A model generated the notes under the pieces. The model searched no databases. It saw only the letters and a program-made list of their open reading frames with translations, and was not told the DNA's origin. Shown piece by piece: positions 1 to 8,325 of a DNA stretch of 64,000 nt. Both the position numbers and the translations under genes were made by a program. The stretch is taken from the NCBI RefSeq assembly GCF_003063625.1, contig NZ_CP026604.1, positions 3,574,065-3,638,064 on the forward strand, written 5' to 3'. Source of the DNA: Saccharobesus litoralis. GTDB taxonomy: Bacteria; Pseudomonadota; Gammaproteobacteria; Enterobacterales; Alteromonadaceae. Position 1 is the first letter of the stretch; each line of letters opens with the position of its first letter.

Positions 1-3000
1 AGTGGTAATACTATTCAATATGGTGTGGTTGAATCCTTCGCTCAGCATGATTTTCAAATTAACAAACCAGATATCGACAATGCTGATAATCATTCATTAG
101 ATGCTGCACAGCAAGATGGCCAGTTTTCAGGGCATAGACAAACCGTGGTATATGGCCGCGAAGCCAATAATAGTTATGGGGCAGAGACCATTTCTGTACA
201 TGGTTTAGCGGGTTCAGATTTCTTCGTCGCTAATGACAATACCAAAAAATTAGAAGTGCACGGCGATATAGGTGACGACATATTTATTCTGGGTGTTATT
301 ACAAAGACCAAAGATATTAAAGATGATCCTATTTATGGTGACACCACAATTGTTGAAAGTATCAGCAATGGCTTATCGGTCGAATCTGAGTTCTTTGGCG
401 GGTTTGGCGATGACTACTTTGAAGTAAACCATACGTTAACTACCACACACTTATTTGGTGAAGGCGGCAATGATTTATTTTATGTGCCTACCTTACTGCA
501 TGAAGTAAATGGCAAAGTAGCCGTAAAACATGAAGGTGATGATGCACCTAATATCAATATTGACCTATCTGAGTCGACTCAATCCGATAAATCTCAGGAA
601 GAAAACACAGGCTCTGAGGGGGGGGCTGATACGGTTATCGCGCCGATCAAAAATGGCCGAGTCAACATTGACGGTGGGTCAGGGTTAGATGCCCTAGCTA
701 TTGGTGGCACACCAGGTGATGATGAATTCAATATAGTGTCTGAGACAATTACCCATGCGAGTGGTAAAACAGAACAAGTGCTACGTGTATATGGTGGAAG
801 TACACCATTAGACAATGTCGTTAATGTCGAACGCTTGGTATTAGTGACAGGAGATGGCGATGATATTATTAATGTGCATGGTACGCCAGAGGGCACATGG
901 TTTGAAATATATACGGGTACAGGCAACGATGTCGTTAATATTGGTGGTGAAGCGCGCGATATTGATATTAGTGTATTACAAGGCACGGAACATAAATCAG
1001 CTATTGCTCATGCATTGGGTTTATCAATTGAACTCAACTTACAAACCTTCAACGAAATTAACCGAGTTAAAAAACGCTTACCTAAGTCTACTATTGCCGA
1101 TGTCAAAGGGTTGTTAATTCTACGCGATGGTGGTGGTGATGACACGATTAATGTCGCTGGAACAGAACATGCGGGTGAAATCGCCCATAAAGAGCTAACC
1201 ACAGTTCCTTACGTTGAACATGCCTTTTTTGATTTACCCGATCTGGAAACCCCTAATGCACCGGATAAGTTTATTCATGCATTTATGCTCAATGTAAATG
1301 ATGAATTGGCCAAAGGTGCGGCATTTTCTGCTGATACAATTTATTTTGCCATGCTGCATTATTGGTATTCATCGGCAGAGTTTCGTGAGTATGTTGATAA
1401 AGCAGAGCTTTCCGACGAACAAAAGCAAACTTTATTGCGTGATCATTATATTAGTAAAAATGGTCAATTTCGTCATGGCTATCTACCTAAGCAAAGTTTG
1501 GACAGCTTGCAAACCCTGAGAAAAAACTACGAGCCACATTTTAGTCAAGCCGAGCTTGAAAGCTACATAGCACAGGCGAGTGATCCGGGTGATGCGTATC
1601 TTGCTATCTACGGCAATGATATTGATAGAGCCAAAGAAGCGCTACTGATTGAGGCATTATCGTTTAATCTGCCAGATGAGGTTATGCGAAATTGGACTTT
1701 TCCTGTCGATGATTTTCAACAACATGTACAGCAGCAATATAGTTTAGCTTTGCTATCAGAAAATACTTCGCCTCAACAGGTATTATCTCGTTATTCAGCA
1801 ATCGATGGTTATTACATTAGCGATTTTGATCCAAGAGTAGATATTCGTAGTGGTAAGTCCTTTTCTATTGATTCAGAAAATGGCTTACATGGTTTGTCTA
1901 AGCCTGAACAGCAAATGCTGTACCTCATGTTAAAACAAGTATCGCCTAAGCAAAGTTTTGAATGGCTACAACAATTTGAAAGTGTTTTCACCAACGAAGA
2001 GCAGAACACTTATTACCAAGAGATCCTTGCAAACTACAGTATTTGGGCTGAGGAAGGCTCGGCAGCAGCTGAATATCGTAACGAAGTGATACAGTCTTTA
2101 TTATTAAAAGAAGTTTTAATTCCTGGCTCTATAGCATCTATCCCAGCGGGTGAAAAAATTGAATTAACCTTAAATGATAGCCATCGCATATTAGGGGTGG
2201 TGAGTGACAATAATACGGTTTTACAAAACATGATAGACACTATGTATGTCAAAACCACGATGCCGACAGATTCAAGCGCAGGCTATCATGTTTATGTTAA
2301 TCAAAGTGCCACTGCAGATACCTTGGGTGATCATTATTATTACTTACATGAAATTTATGATTTGGTTGATGGGCGCTCGCAATTAACTCAATACGTGTTG
2401 TACGAATTTAATAATGGTACAACCAATAAGGTTTCGACCTTAGATAAAGACCAAATCAATATTAGTCAATATCGACCGGCTGAAGGATTCAGCAAAGCGT
2501 CTTTATCTGGCGTGAGTTTATTCCCAGCAGATGCTGAATTTTACATCAAGAAACAAAACCTGCGCAGTGATCCAACGGGCATCACCACGTTAACGACTCT
2601 GCATGGTCAAACGGTACAGCTAGAGAATCAATCGTTCGCTGATCATTTAGTTGTTTATGATAAGCCCGCGCCAATTGATCCCAATAGTAATAGCACCTTG
2701 TCTAACGCACAGAAAGTGCGGGTTGCCGAAATGATAGGTGAAGTGACGATTAAAATAGACCCAACTCATTTTGTTCAAGTGAATGGTTATCAGTCTTTCA
2801 TTAAGCATGAAATTAATTCTTCAACTTACATTGGCGAATGGTTATACACACTTGATCATGCACCTATTAATGCAGAGGGTGCCGCGACTACCAGAGGTTT
2901 TGATGTTTTCTCTGGCTTTGGTAATGAGCTAGAAAATAATATTCGCTTTAGTGGATTTGACGATGTGGTGATTAACCTCACTGACAAAGCCGATAATATT

Positions 3001-6000
3001 TCAGTTGTTGGTGAGCTTGAATTGGCAAATATTCACATTAATGCGTTTGGTGGTGATAATACGATAGATGCTTCCAAGCTAACCAATACTGATACTCAAT
3101 TAACGATTAAAGCGTTAAATGGCAATGACACAATAACCGGTAGTAATGCCGATGATGTTATTGAGGTGTCAGGCGGTGTTAATAATATTAATACGTTGCA
3201 AGGTGCAGACCAAATTTCTTTGGGTGACAGTCATAATACGCTGACTGCGAAGGATGGTAATGACATTATTACCGGAGCCAACGGCAACAACAATATTACG
3301 CTTGGAGATGGTCAACACACAATTACCTTAGGTAATGGTAATAATACGATTGTTGTTGGTAACGGAAATAACACAATAACAACAGGCAACGGAGCCGATA
3401 CTATTACGCTTGGTCAAGGCAATAACACGCTTAACCTTGGACACGGTAATAATACCTTGACCGCGCAGGACGGTAGCTTAACGGTTGAATCGGGTAATGG
3501 TAATGACACCTTCAATTTGGCTAATGGCGATAAAAACATAACCATTAGCGGTGGTGACAATACCATTCAATCGGGTAATGGGATTCATGTAATTAACACT
3601 GGGGCAGGCAAAGACTCTATATCGACTGGCAATGGTGTTGATACTATAAGATCGGGTGCTGGTGACGATACTATTAATACTGGTGATGGCAATGATGTTA
3701 TTTATGGTGAAGCGGGTAACGATATTATTTTAGCTGGATCGGGCAATGATACTGTTGATGGTGGTGATGGCTTTGATTCGATTTCTGGTGGTTTAGGGAA
3801 TGACAATTTATATGGCGGTGCCGATAGCGAATATCCAAACTTTAATGAGCCAGTTTATCAAAATATATTCTCTGTTATTGATGTTTTAAACGCCGGCAAG
3901 GTTGGTTTAAATGTGATTGATGGCGGTGCTGGTTATGACATTATTATGGGTGGTGAAGGGGTAGATGTATTATTGGGTGGTTCTGGCGATGATGAAATAT
4001 ATAGTCAGTGGCAAAGTGCTAAGCAAGGCGTATTTTTAAGTAAAACAGACCCTCAAGGTTTCAATCCAAATCAAACTGGTTTCATACGAAAAGCTAATGA
4101 TTTACGCCACGGTTTGGGGTTAATCCGTACACACTTTACTGATTTTGTCGCTGGTGAAGAAGGTGATGATTCCATAATATTAAATCGCCAGGCCATCGTC
4201 TTTGGTGACGATTATCAATATAGCTTTGGCGCTTCGTCGCAAGGTAATAATTTTACCGATGTTAAATGGCAAACAGGCAGTCATGCCGGTAGTGACACCA
4301 TAGATTTAACCAGTGTTCAGTCGATATCACCAGGCGGCGCACAAGGTCAAAGTATTGCGGCTACATTAAATACGTCAAGCATTATATTTGGTGGCGAAGG
4401 TAACGACCTGATTAAATCTAGCCAATTTAATAATGCGATCAATAGTGATTCTGGCGTGCTTAATATCGCCGTGCAAGAAGGTTATTTTAGAAATATAAGT
4501 GGTAGTGAAAGGGGGGAAAACTCATTCCATGGTTCAAACTTTTCAGCTAATCGTTTATATGTGCACGAGTTTCATTCACTTCAAACCGATGGCGGTAAAG
4601 ATACCATTGAGTTATATGGCGATAAAACCAACCTGATTATCGCAGGTGGTCAAGATGACAGCATTTTGTTTGAGAAGGAATCAATGGACGCTTTGACTGT
4701 TTACGGTGACGAGTATTCTGTCAGGTCATTCGATGAAACGCATAACTATCCTTTCAAGATAGAATTTTCTTTTACCTCTGATTCTGGTGTGCCGTTGGAT
4801 CAATCAAACAACAATACCGTGAGGTTGATGGCTGATAGAGTACAACAATATAACTTTACCGGATTTAAAAATGCAGGTTTTAATACTGAAGTTCAAGTTG
4901 AGCAACAACGCTTACTGGAATTAGAGCAGCAAAAACAGCAACAGGAACAGCAGCAAAAAGAACAGCAACAGCGCCTTGAAAAGCTTAAAAAGGAACAAGA
5001 GCAAGCTAAGAAAAGCCAATTTGCCAATACAACTGCCGAAGAACGCTTGAAAACCTTAGAGCAATCAGGCTATCGCGATAATTCAGGTTTTGAACGTGAC
5101 GAAAGTGGTCATTTTTCAAATGCTGAAAAGTTAAAACAAAGCGCGTATTCCGGTGATTTTTCAGATAGTGTCAGTCAGTTTACCGCTTCAGATTATGAAA
5201 ATACAGATGGCTCAGTTAAAGACGGTTTAACCGAGCAGGAGAGTCAGGATTATTTTGATTCTTCCGTTGGAGTAACCAATGAACTGACGTTACTTGAAGC
5301 AAAAGCATTATACGATCCGGCTAATACTTCGGGGTTAACGCAAAAAGACGCAATAAAAGTATTGACGGGGGAACTGTCTGAAGCTGAAGTACAAACTAAA
5401 AAAGCTCAGCAAACCAAACGTTTATCTTATGTAAGTTCATTAAATGAGGTGTTTAATGTTTTAGATGATGGTTCTGGCATGAATGGTAAAGGTTTCTTGA
5501 TCAACACAGGTGACATGAATGATAAAGTGTCGTTACCTGATGGTACTACTCGCAGTGGGGTGTTGCCGATAACAACGGCAGGCTCATTTATAGAGATGCT
5601 CTCAGGTAGTTTTGAAGAAAGCCTAAAATATCCTCAACTTGATTTGCAGGCGGTTTTTAAAGAGTTTGCGAGCCAAATAAAAGGTAAAAGTACGCTGAAT
5701 TTACAGGATATTCAAAACCTTGAAGCTAAAATAAAAGCCGCTACTTTACCTTATGAACTTGGTGTTGACCCTAATACATCCCCAGAAAAATTGCAGCAGC
5801 TAAAACAGCAAAAAGAACAGCGAGAAATGGATGAAGGTACGCGTATGATGGAGCGGGAAGCAGCAAAAGCACGAGGTAATAGTTCGCTAATGGTTGATGA
5901 AATTATACTTGATAAATCAGCCTTGGCTTTCGCCGCATTAGGTTTAATACCCTTACAGCAGCAAAAACGCAAAGTGCAAACCGATGAAACGTCTGCGTTA

Positions 6001-6045
6001 ATTGAGCCTGAACTAAAATGGAGTAAGGGTCGTTTGATCCATTAG
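1..6045 (+). CDS. Giant RTX-like surface or secreted protein, C-terminal part (5' end outside window)
   Basis: The frame is open from base 1 without a start that looks real, so this is the C-terminal part (over 2000 residues) of a larger protein. The N-terminal third has scattered acidic Gly/Asp motifs (GGFGDDYF, GTGNDVVNI) of the RTX calcium-binding type. About nt 1230-2900 encodes a non-repetitive region of unknown fold. About nt 3055-3830 encodes a dense RTX-like ladder. A Gln/Glu/Lys-rich coiled coil lies at about nt 4890-5020. The C-terminus has a short hydrophobic stretch (SALAFAALGLIPL) followed by basic residues. RTX proteins are normally exported and fold in external calcium. The four genes downstream encode adaptor, protease and SecA-like proteins, so this is probably their cargo (inference). 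No enzymatic domain was recognised. Adhesin or S-layer-like roles are possible. Confidence 0.8.
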   Translation, partial: SGNTIQYGVVESFAQHDFQINKPDIDNADNHSLDAAQQDGQFSGHRQTVVYGREANNSYGAETISVHGLAGSDFFVANDNTKKLEVHGDIGDDIFILGVITKTKDIKDDPIYGDTTIVESISNGLSVESEFFGGFGDDYFEVNHTLTTTHLFGEGGNDLFYVPTLLHEVNGKVAVKHEGDDAPNINIDLSESTQSDKSQEENTGSEGGADTVIAPIKNGRVNIDGGSGLDALAIGGTPGDDEFNIVSETITHASGKTEQVLRVYGGSTPLDNVVNVERLVLVTGDGDDIINVHGTPEGTWFEIYTGTGNDVVNIGGEARDIDISVLQGTEHKSAIAHALGLSIELNLQTFNEINRVKKRLPKSTIADVKGLLILRDGGGDDTINVAGTEHAGEIAHKELTTVPYVEHAFFDLPDLETPNAPDKFIHAFMLNVNDELAKGAAFSADTIYFAMLHYWYSSAEFREYVDKAELSDEQKQTLLRDHYISKNGQFRHGYLPKQSLDSLQTLRKNYEPHFSQAELESYIAQASDPGDAYLAIYGNDIDRAKEALLIEALSFNLPDEVMRNWTFPVDDFQQHVQQQYSLALLSENTSPQQVLSRYSAIDGYYISDFDPRVDIRSGKSFSIDSENGLHGLSKPEQQMLYLMLKQVSPKQSFEWLQQFESVFTNEEQNTYYQEILANYSIWAEEGSAAAEYRNEVIQSLLLKEVLIPGSIASIPAGEKIELTLNDSHRILGVVSDNNTVLQNMIDTMYVKTTMPTDSSAGYHVYVNQSATADTLGDHYYYLHEIYDLVDGRSQLTQYVLYEFNNGTTNKVSTLDKDQINISQYRPAEGFSKASLSGVSLFPADAEFYIKKQNLRSDPTGITTLTTLHGQTVQLENQSFADHLVVYDKPAPIDPNSNSTLSNAQKVRVAEMIGEVTIKIDPTHFVQVNGYQSFIKHEINSSTYIGEWLYTLDHAPINAEGAATTRGFDVFSGFGNELENNIRFSGFDDVVINLTDKADNISVVGELELANIHINAFGGDNTIDASKLTNTDTQLTIKALNGNDTITGSNADDVIEVSGGVNNINTLQGADQISLGDSHNTLTAKDGNDIITGANGNNNITLGDGQHTITLGNGNNTIVVGNGNNTITTGNGADTITLGQGNNTLNLGHGNNTLTAQDGSLTVESGNGNDTFNLANGDKNITISGGDNTIQSGNGIHVINTGAGKDSISTGNGVDTIRSGAGDDTINTGDGNDVIYGEAGNDIILAGSGNDTVDGGDGFDSISGGLGNDNLYGGADSEYPNFNEPVYQNIFSVIDVLNAGKVGLNVIDGGAGYDIIMGGEGVDVLLGGSGDDEIYSQWQSAKQGVFLSKTDPQGFNPNQTGFIRKANDLRHGLGLIRTHFTDFVAGEEGDDSIILNRQAIVFGDDYQYSFGASSQGNNFTDVKWQTGSHAGSDTIDLTSVQSISPGGAQGQSIAATLNTSSIIFGGEGNDLIKSSQFNNAINSDSGVLNIAVQEGYFRNISGSERGENSFHGSNFSANRLYVHEFHSLQTDGGKDTIELYGDKTNLIIAGGQDDSILFEKESMDALTVYGDEYSVRSFDETHNYPFKIEFSFTSDSGVPLDQSNNNTVRLMADRVQQYNFTGFKNAGFNTEVQVEQQRLLELEQQKQQQEQQQKEQQQRLEKLKKEQEQAKKSQFANTTAEERLKTLEQSGYRDNSGFERDESGHFSNAEKLKQSAYSGDFSDSVSQFTASDYENTDGSVKDGLTEQESQDYFDSSVGVTNELTLLEAKALYDPANTSGLTQKDAIKVLTGELSEAEVQTKKAQQTKRLSYVSSLNEVFNVLDDGSGMNGKGFLINTGDMNDKVSLPDGTTRSGVLPITTAGSFIEMLSGSFEESLKYPQLDLQAVFKEFASQIKGKSTLNLQDIQNLEAKIKAATLPYELGVDPNTSPEKLQQLKQQKEQREMDEGTRMMEREAAKARGNSSLMVDEIILDKSALAFAALGLIPLQQQKRKVQTDETSALIEPELKWSKGRLIH
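3055..3830 (+). repeat. RTX-like nonapeptide repeat block, Asn-rich
   Basis: About 250 residues of tandem nine-residue-like units. The first half reads GNGNNTI or GQGNNTL rather than the usual GGxGxDxLx, so Asn often replaces the calcium-binding Asp. The last units (GDGNDVIYGEAGNDIILAGSG) return to the canonical Asp form. This should form a parallel beta-roll. Reduced calcium binding in the Asn-rich half is an inference. Confidence 0.85.
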
Positions 6046-6087
6046 CATAGGCCGGTTTGAGAAGGAAATGACAATTTAAAGTTATTG

Positions 6088-6302
6088 TATAGTCAAAGCG
6101 ATCGGGTTTTAGGGGCAGCTTCCGCATCCTTGCTCACGCTCCTTACCTACATCCGTGTAGGCAAGCTTTGAGACCCCATGAGCATATGCTCTATTATGTG
6201 ATTGGGGCCGCCTAAATGGATTTAGGTGTTAGGACGACGCAGGAGCCAAAGTCGAGAGTAAGCGCTGACAATGAACCATAAAACCTGAGCGAGAAGACTA
6301 TA
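6088..6302 (+). repeat. R1 MITE-like intergenic element, copy A
   Basis: A 215-bp non-coding element bounded by TATAGTC and GACTATA, which are inverted ends whose outermost TA could be a target duplication. It holds internal palindromes (CCTAAATGGATTTAGG, AGCATATGCT). The same sequence occurs inverted at 54969-55193 and 56287-56458, with a tail fragment at 16623-16669. Copy A carries an extra insert at about 6115-6163 with a CCTACATCCGTGTAGG hairpin. It fills most of the gap between the RTX gene and the adaptor operon. Confidence 0.75.
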
Positions 6303-6396
6303 TCATCAGTTTAGAATTAACTTAATTAGTTATGCTGGCGTATCGCGCTAGCATCAGCTATAGCTTTTATATACTCATAATAAGAATGCAACATAA
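6303..6396 (+). promoter_or_regulatory. Probable promoter region of the HlyD/M50/SecA operon
   Basis: A hairpin at 6332-6354 (ATGCTGGCG / CGCTAGCAT, one mismatch, loop TATCG) precedes a TATACT at 6370-6375 that could be a -10 box. No convincing -35 box or strong ribosome binding site is visible before the ATG at 6397. The hairpin could instead end transcription from the RTX gene, but it has no T-run. Confidence 0.3.
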
Positions 6397-8313
6397 ATGA
6401 ATAACACCACTACAGATGGTGCAGAGCTTTGGCAACATTTCCCCGCTTCTGGCACAGCTAATTTCTATATAGATTTTCTTAAAACACAAGTGATGTTAAT
6501 TGGTCGCCAGAAAGTAATAAAAGCCGCTTTGCTGAGTTATACAGATGATAACCAGAAGCAACTGCTTGCCCGTTATCCGTCGCTAAATACAGAACTAGAT
6601 TGCTTTTCAAATATACTTCAGCGAATTGAGCAAGAGAAATGCGGCTTGGTTATCCCTATTAAAGCCGAGTTAGCAACTGAAGCTGAGCAACCGGTTAGCA
6701 AAATCAATGTTATTGCTGGTTTTCCATTGATTATAGATAACCAAATTCAGACTATTGTTTGTTTGGCGCTCTATATTCAGCATCAAACTGAATTGAATGC
6801 CATTATGGGGCACTTAGAATGGGGGAGCGGCTTTTTAGCTTTTTACTTGCAGCAGGAAAAAAACAAGCGAGTTTGCCAGCAAAACTTACAAATCACTTCG
6901 GCTCACAATATTCTTGCTAACGTAATCGCTAAATTGGATTTTGAATCGGCAGGGCAAGCTTTTTGTAGTGATCTCGCAACGCAGTTTCATTGTGATCGTG
7001 TGTCTTTAGGATTAGCCAAAAATCAAAAAGTTGAATTGGTTTGTTTGTCCAATAGCATTGATTTTAGCAAAAAGCTGGCGTTAACCACGCAAATACAAGA
7101 TGCCATGTTAGAGTCTGTTGAACAAAACTGCTTACTGGCGGTGCCCGACGAAAGTCTTGATAACCAGGGTAAACCTTCTGACGACAAACAGCATACCAAA
7201 GCACATTATTTGATAAATCATGCAACACGCAAACTGTCGCAGATGCAAGGTAATAGTGCGGTGCTGTCGATTCCTTTGTATAACCAAGGGCAAGATGAGT
7301 TTGCTTTTGCTGCGGTTATTTTAGAACGCGCGGGTAATATGCCATTTTCCGCGCAGGAACAAAGTTGGATACAAGCCATATGTGTTCTATTGTCACAAGT
7401 GTTGTTTGATAAGCATAATGCAGAACAGCCCATCATTAAACAATTACAAAACAGGGGATTGACGCACTGGCAAAAACTAGTTGGCAGGGGCTATCCAAAT
7501 AGAAAGTTGGCCGTGGCTGCACTCGCCAGTGTCTCTTTGCTATTCAGTCTTTGGCACAGTGAATATTGGTTAGCTGCTGACGCTCAAACTTATAGTTTGC
7601 AACAATTTACAATAAGCGCGCCTTACGATGGTTATATCGAAAATAGCCAGGCTAAGGCGGGAGATAGGGTTAAACAACATCAAATTTTAGCGAGCTTGGA
7701 TAAAAAAGATTTAGGCTTAGAAAAAATTAAATGGCAATCCCAATTAAGTAAATTACGTGGAGAGCTAAATCAAGCTCAAGGTGAATTTGATCGCGCTAAA
7801 ATAAATATACTGCAAGCGCAATTGGCACAAGCGCAGGCTGAGTTGGACTTGGTAAACAGTCAATTACAACGTGCGGATTTAGCGGCGCCATTTGCTGGCA
7901 CATTAATCCAAGGTGATTTGTCTCAAAGGTTGGGCGATGCAGTACGCAGGGGCGAATCGTTATTTACATTGGCGGCTACCGGTGAATACCGGCTGCATAT
8001 TCAGGTACCGGAAAGTCGTGTTTTAGATACGCAAGTGGGCCAAAACGGTCGGTTAATTCTTAAGTCACTTCCCAATACGCAATTACAGTTTACGGTTAGC
8101 CGTATTACGCCAGTAGCACAAGCAGGGGAAGGTAAAAGTACTTATTTGCTTGAAGGTCAGTTTAATAACGTAGATCAAGAGTTCATGCAACGTTTACGCC
8201 CAGGGATGCAAGGCGTAGCTAAAATTTACATTGATGAACGGTTGCAATTAAGTATTTGGTCTCGTGATGTTATCGAGTGGTTTCAACTGCAATTATGGCG
8301 TTTTTGGGGCTAG
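6397..8313 (+). CDS. GAF-like domain / HlyD-type membrane fusion protein
   Basis: A 638-residue protein. Residues 1 to about 360 are cytoplasmic-looking, and a GAF-like fold is likely at about 150-335. One membrane segment lies at about 370-390. It is followed by a HlyD-type barrel-sandwich half (APYDGYIENSQAKAGDRV), an alpha-helical hairpin rich in Gln/Ala/Leu at about 440-490, the second lipoyl half (LAAPFAGTLIQGDLSQRLG) and a beta-barrel. Adaptors of this family link inner-membrane transporters to outer-membrane channels; the large N-terminal sensor-like part is unusual for them. It is first in a four-gene cluster, 12 bp ahead of the M50 gene. The RTX gene upstream is the likely substrate (inference). 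The GAF assignment rests on general pattern only. Confidence 0.75.
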   Translation: MNNTTTDGAELWQHFPASGTANFYIDFLKTQVMLIGRQKVIKAALLSYTDDNQKQLLARYPSLNTELDCFSNILQRIEQEKCGLVIPIKAELATEAEQPVSKINVIAGFPLIIDNQIQTIVCLALYIQHQTELNAIMGHLEWGSGFLAFYLQQEKNKRVCQQNLQITSAHNILANVIAKLDFESAGQAFCSDLATQFHCDRVSLGLAKNQKVELVCLSNSIDFSKKLALTTQIQDAMLESVEQNCLLAVPDESLDNQGKPSDDKQHTKAHYLINHATRKLSQMQGNSAVLSIPLYNQGQDEFAFAAVILERAGNMPFSAQEQSWIQAICVLLSQVLFDKHNAEQPIIKQLQNRGLTHWQKLVGRGYPNRKLAVAALASVSLLFSLWHSEYWLAADAQTYSLQQFTISAPYDGYIENSQAKAGDRVKQHQILASLDKKDLGLEKIKWQSQLSKLRGELNQAQGEFDRAKINILQAQLAQAQAELDLVNSQLQRADLAAPFAGTLIQGDLSQRLGDAVRRGESLFTLAATGEYRLHIQVPESRVLDTQVGQNGRLILKSLPNTQLQFTVSRITPVAQAGEGKSTYLLEGQFNNVDQEFMQRLRPGMQGVAKIYIDERLQLSIWSRDVIEWFQLQLWRFWG

Positions 8314-8325
8314 ATATTCATTGTC

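Noticed and set aside
594-1202. Minus-strand open frames within the RTX gene
   Set aside because: Low-complexity mirror translations of repeat-rich coding sequence, with no ribosome sites or recognisable domains.
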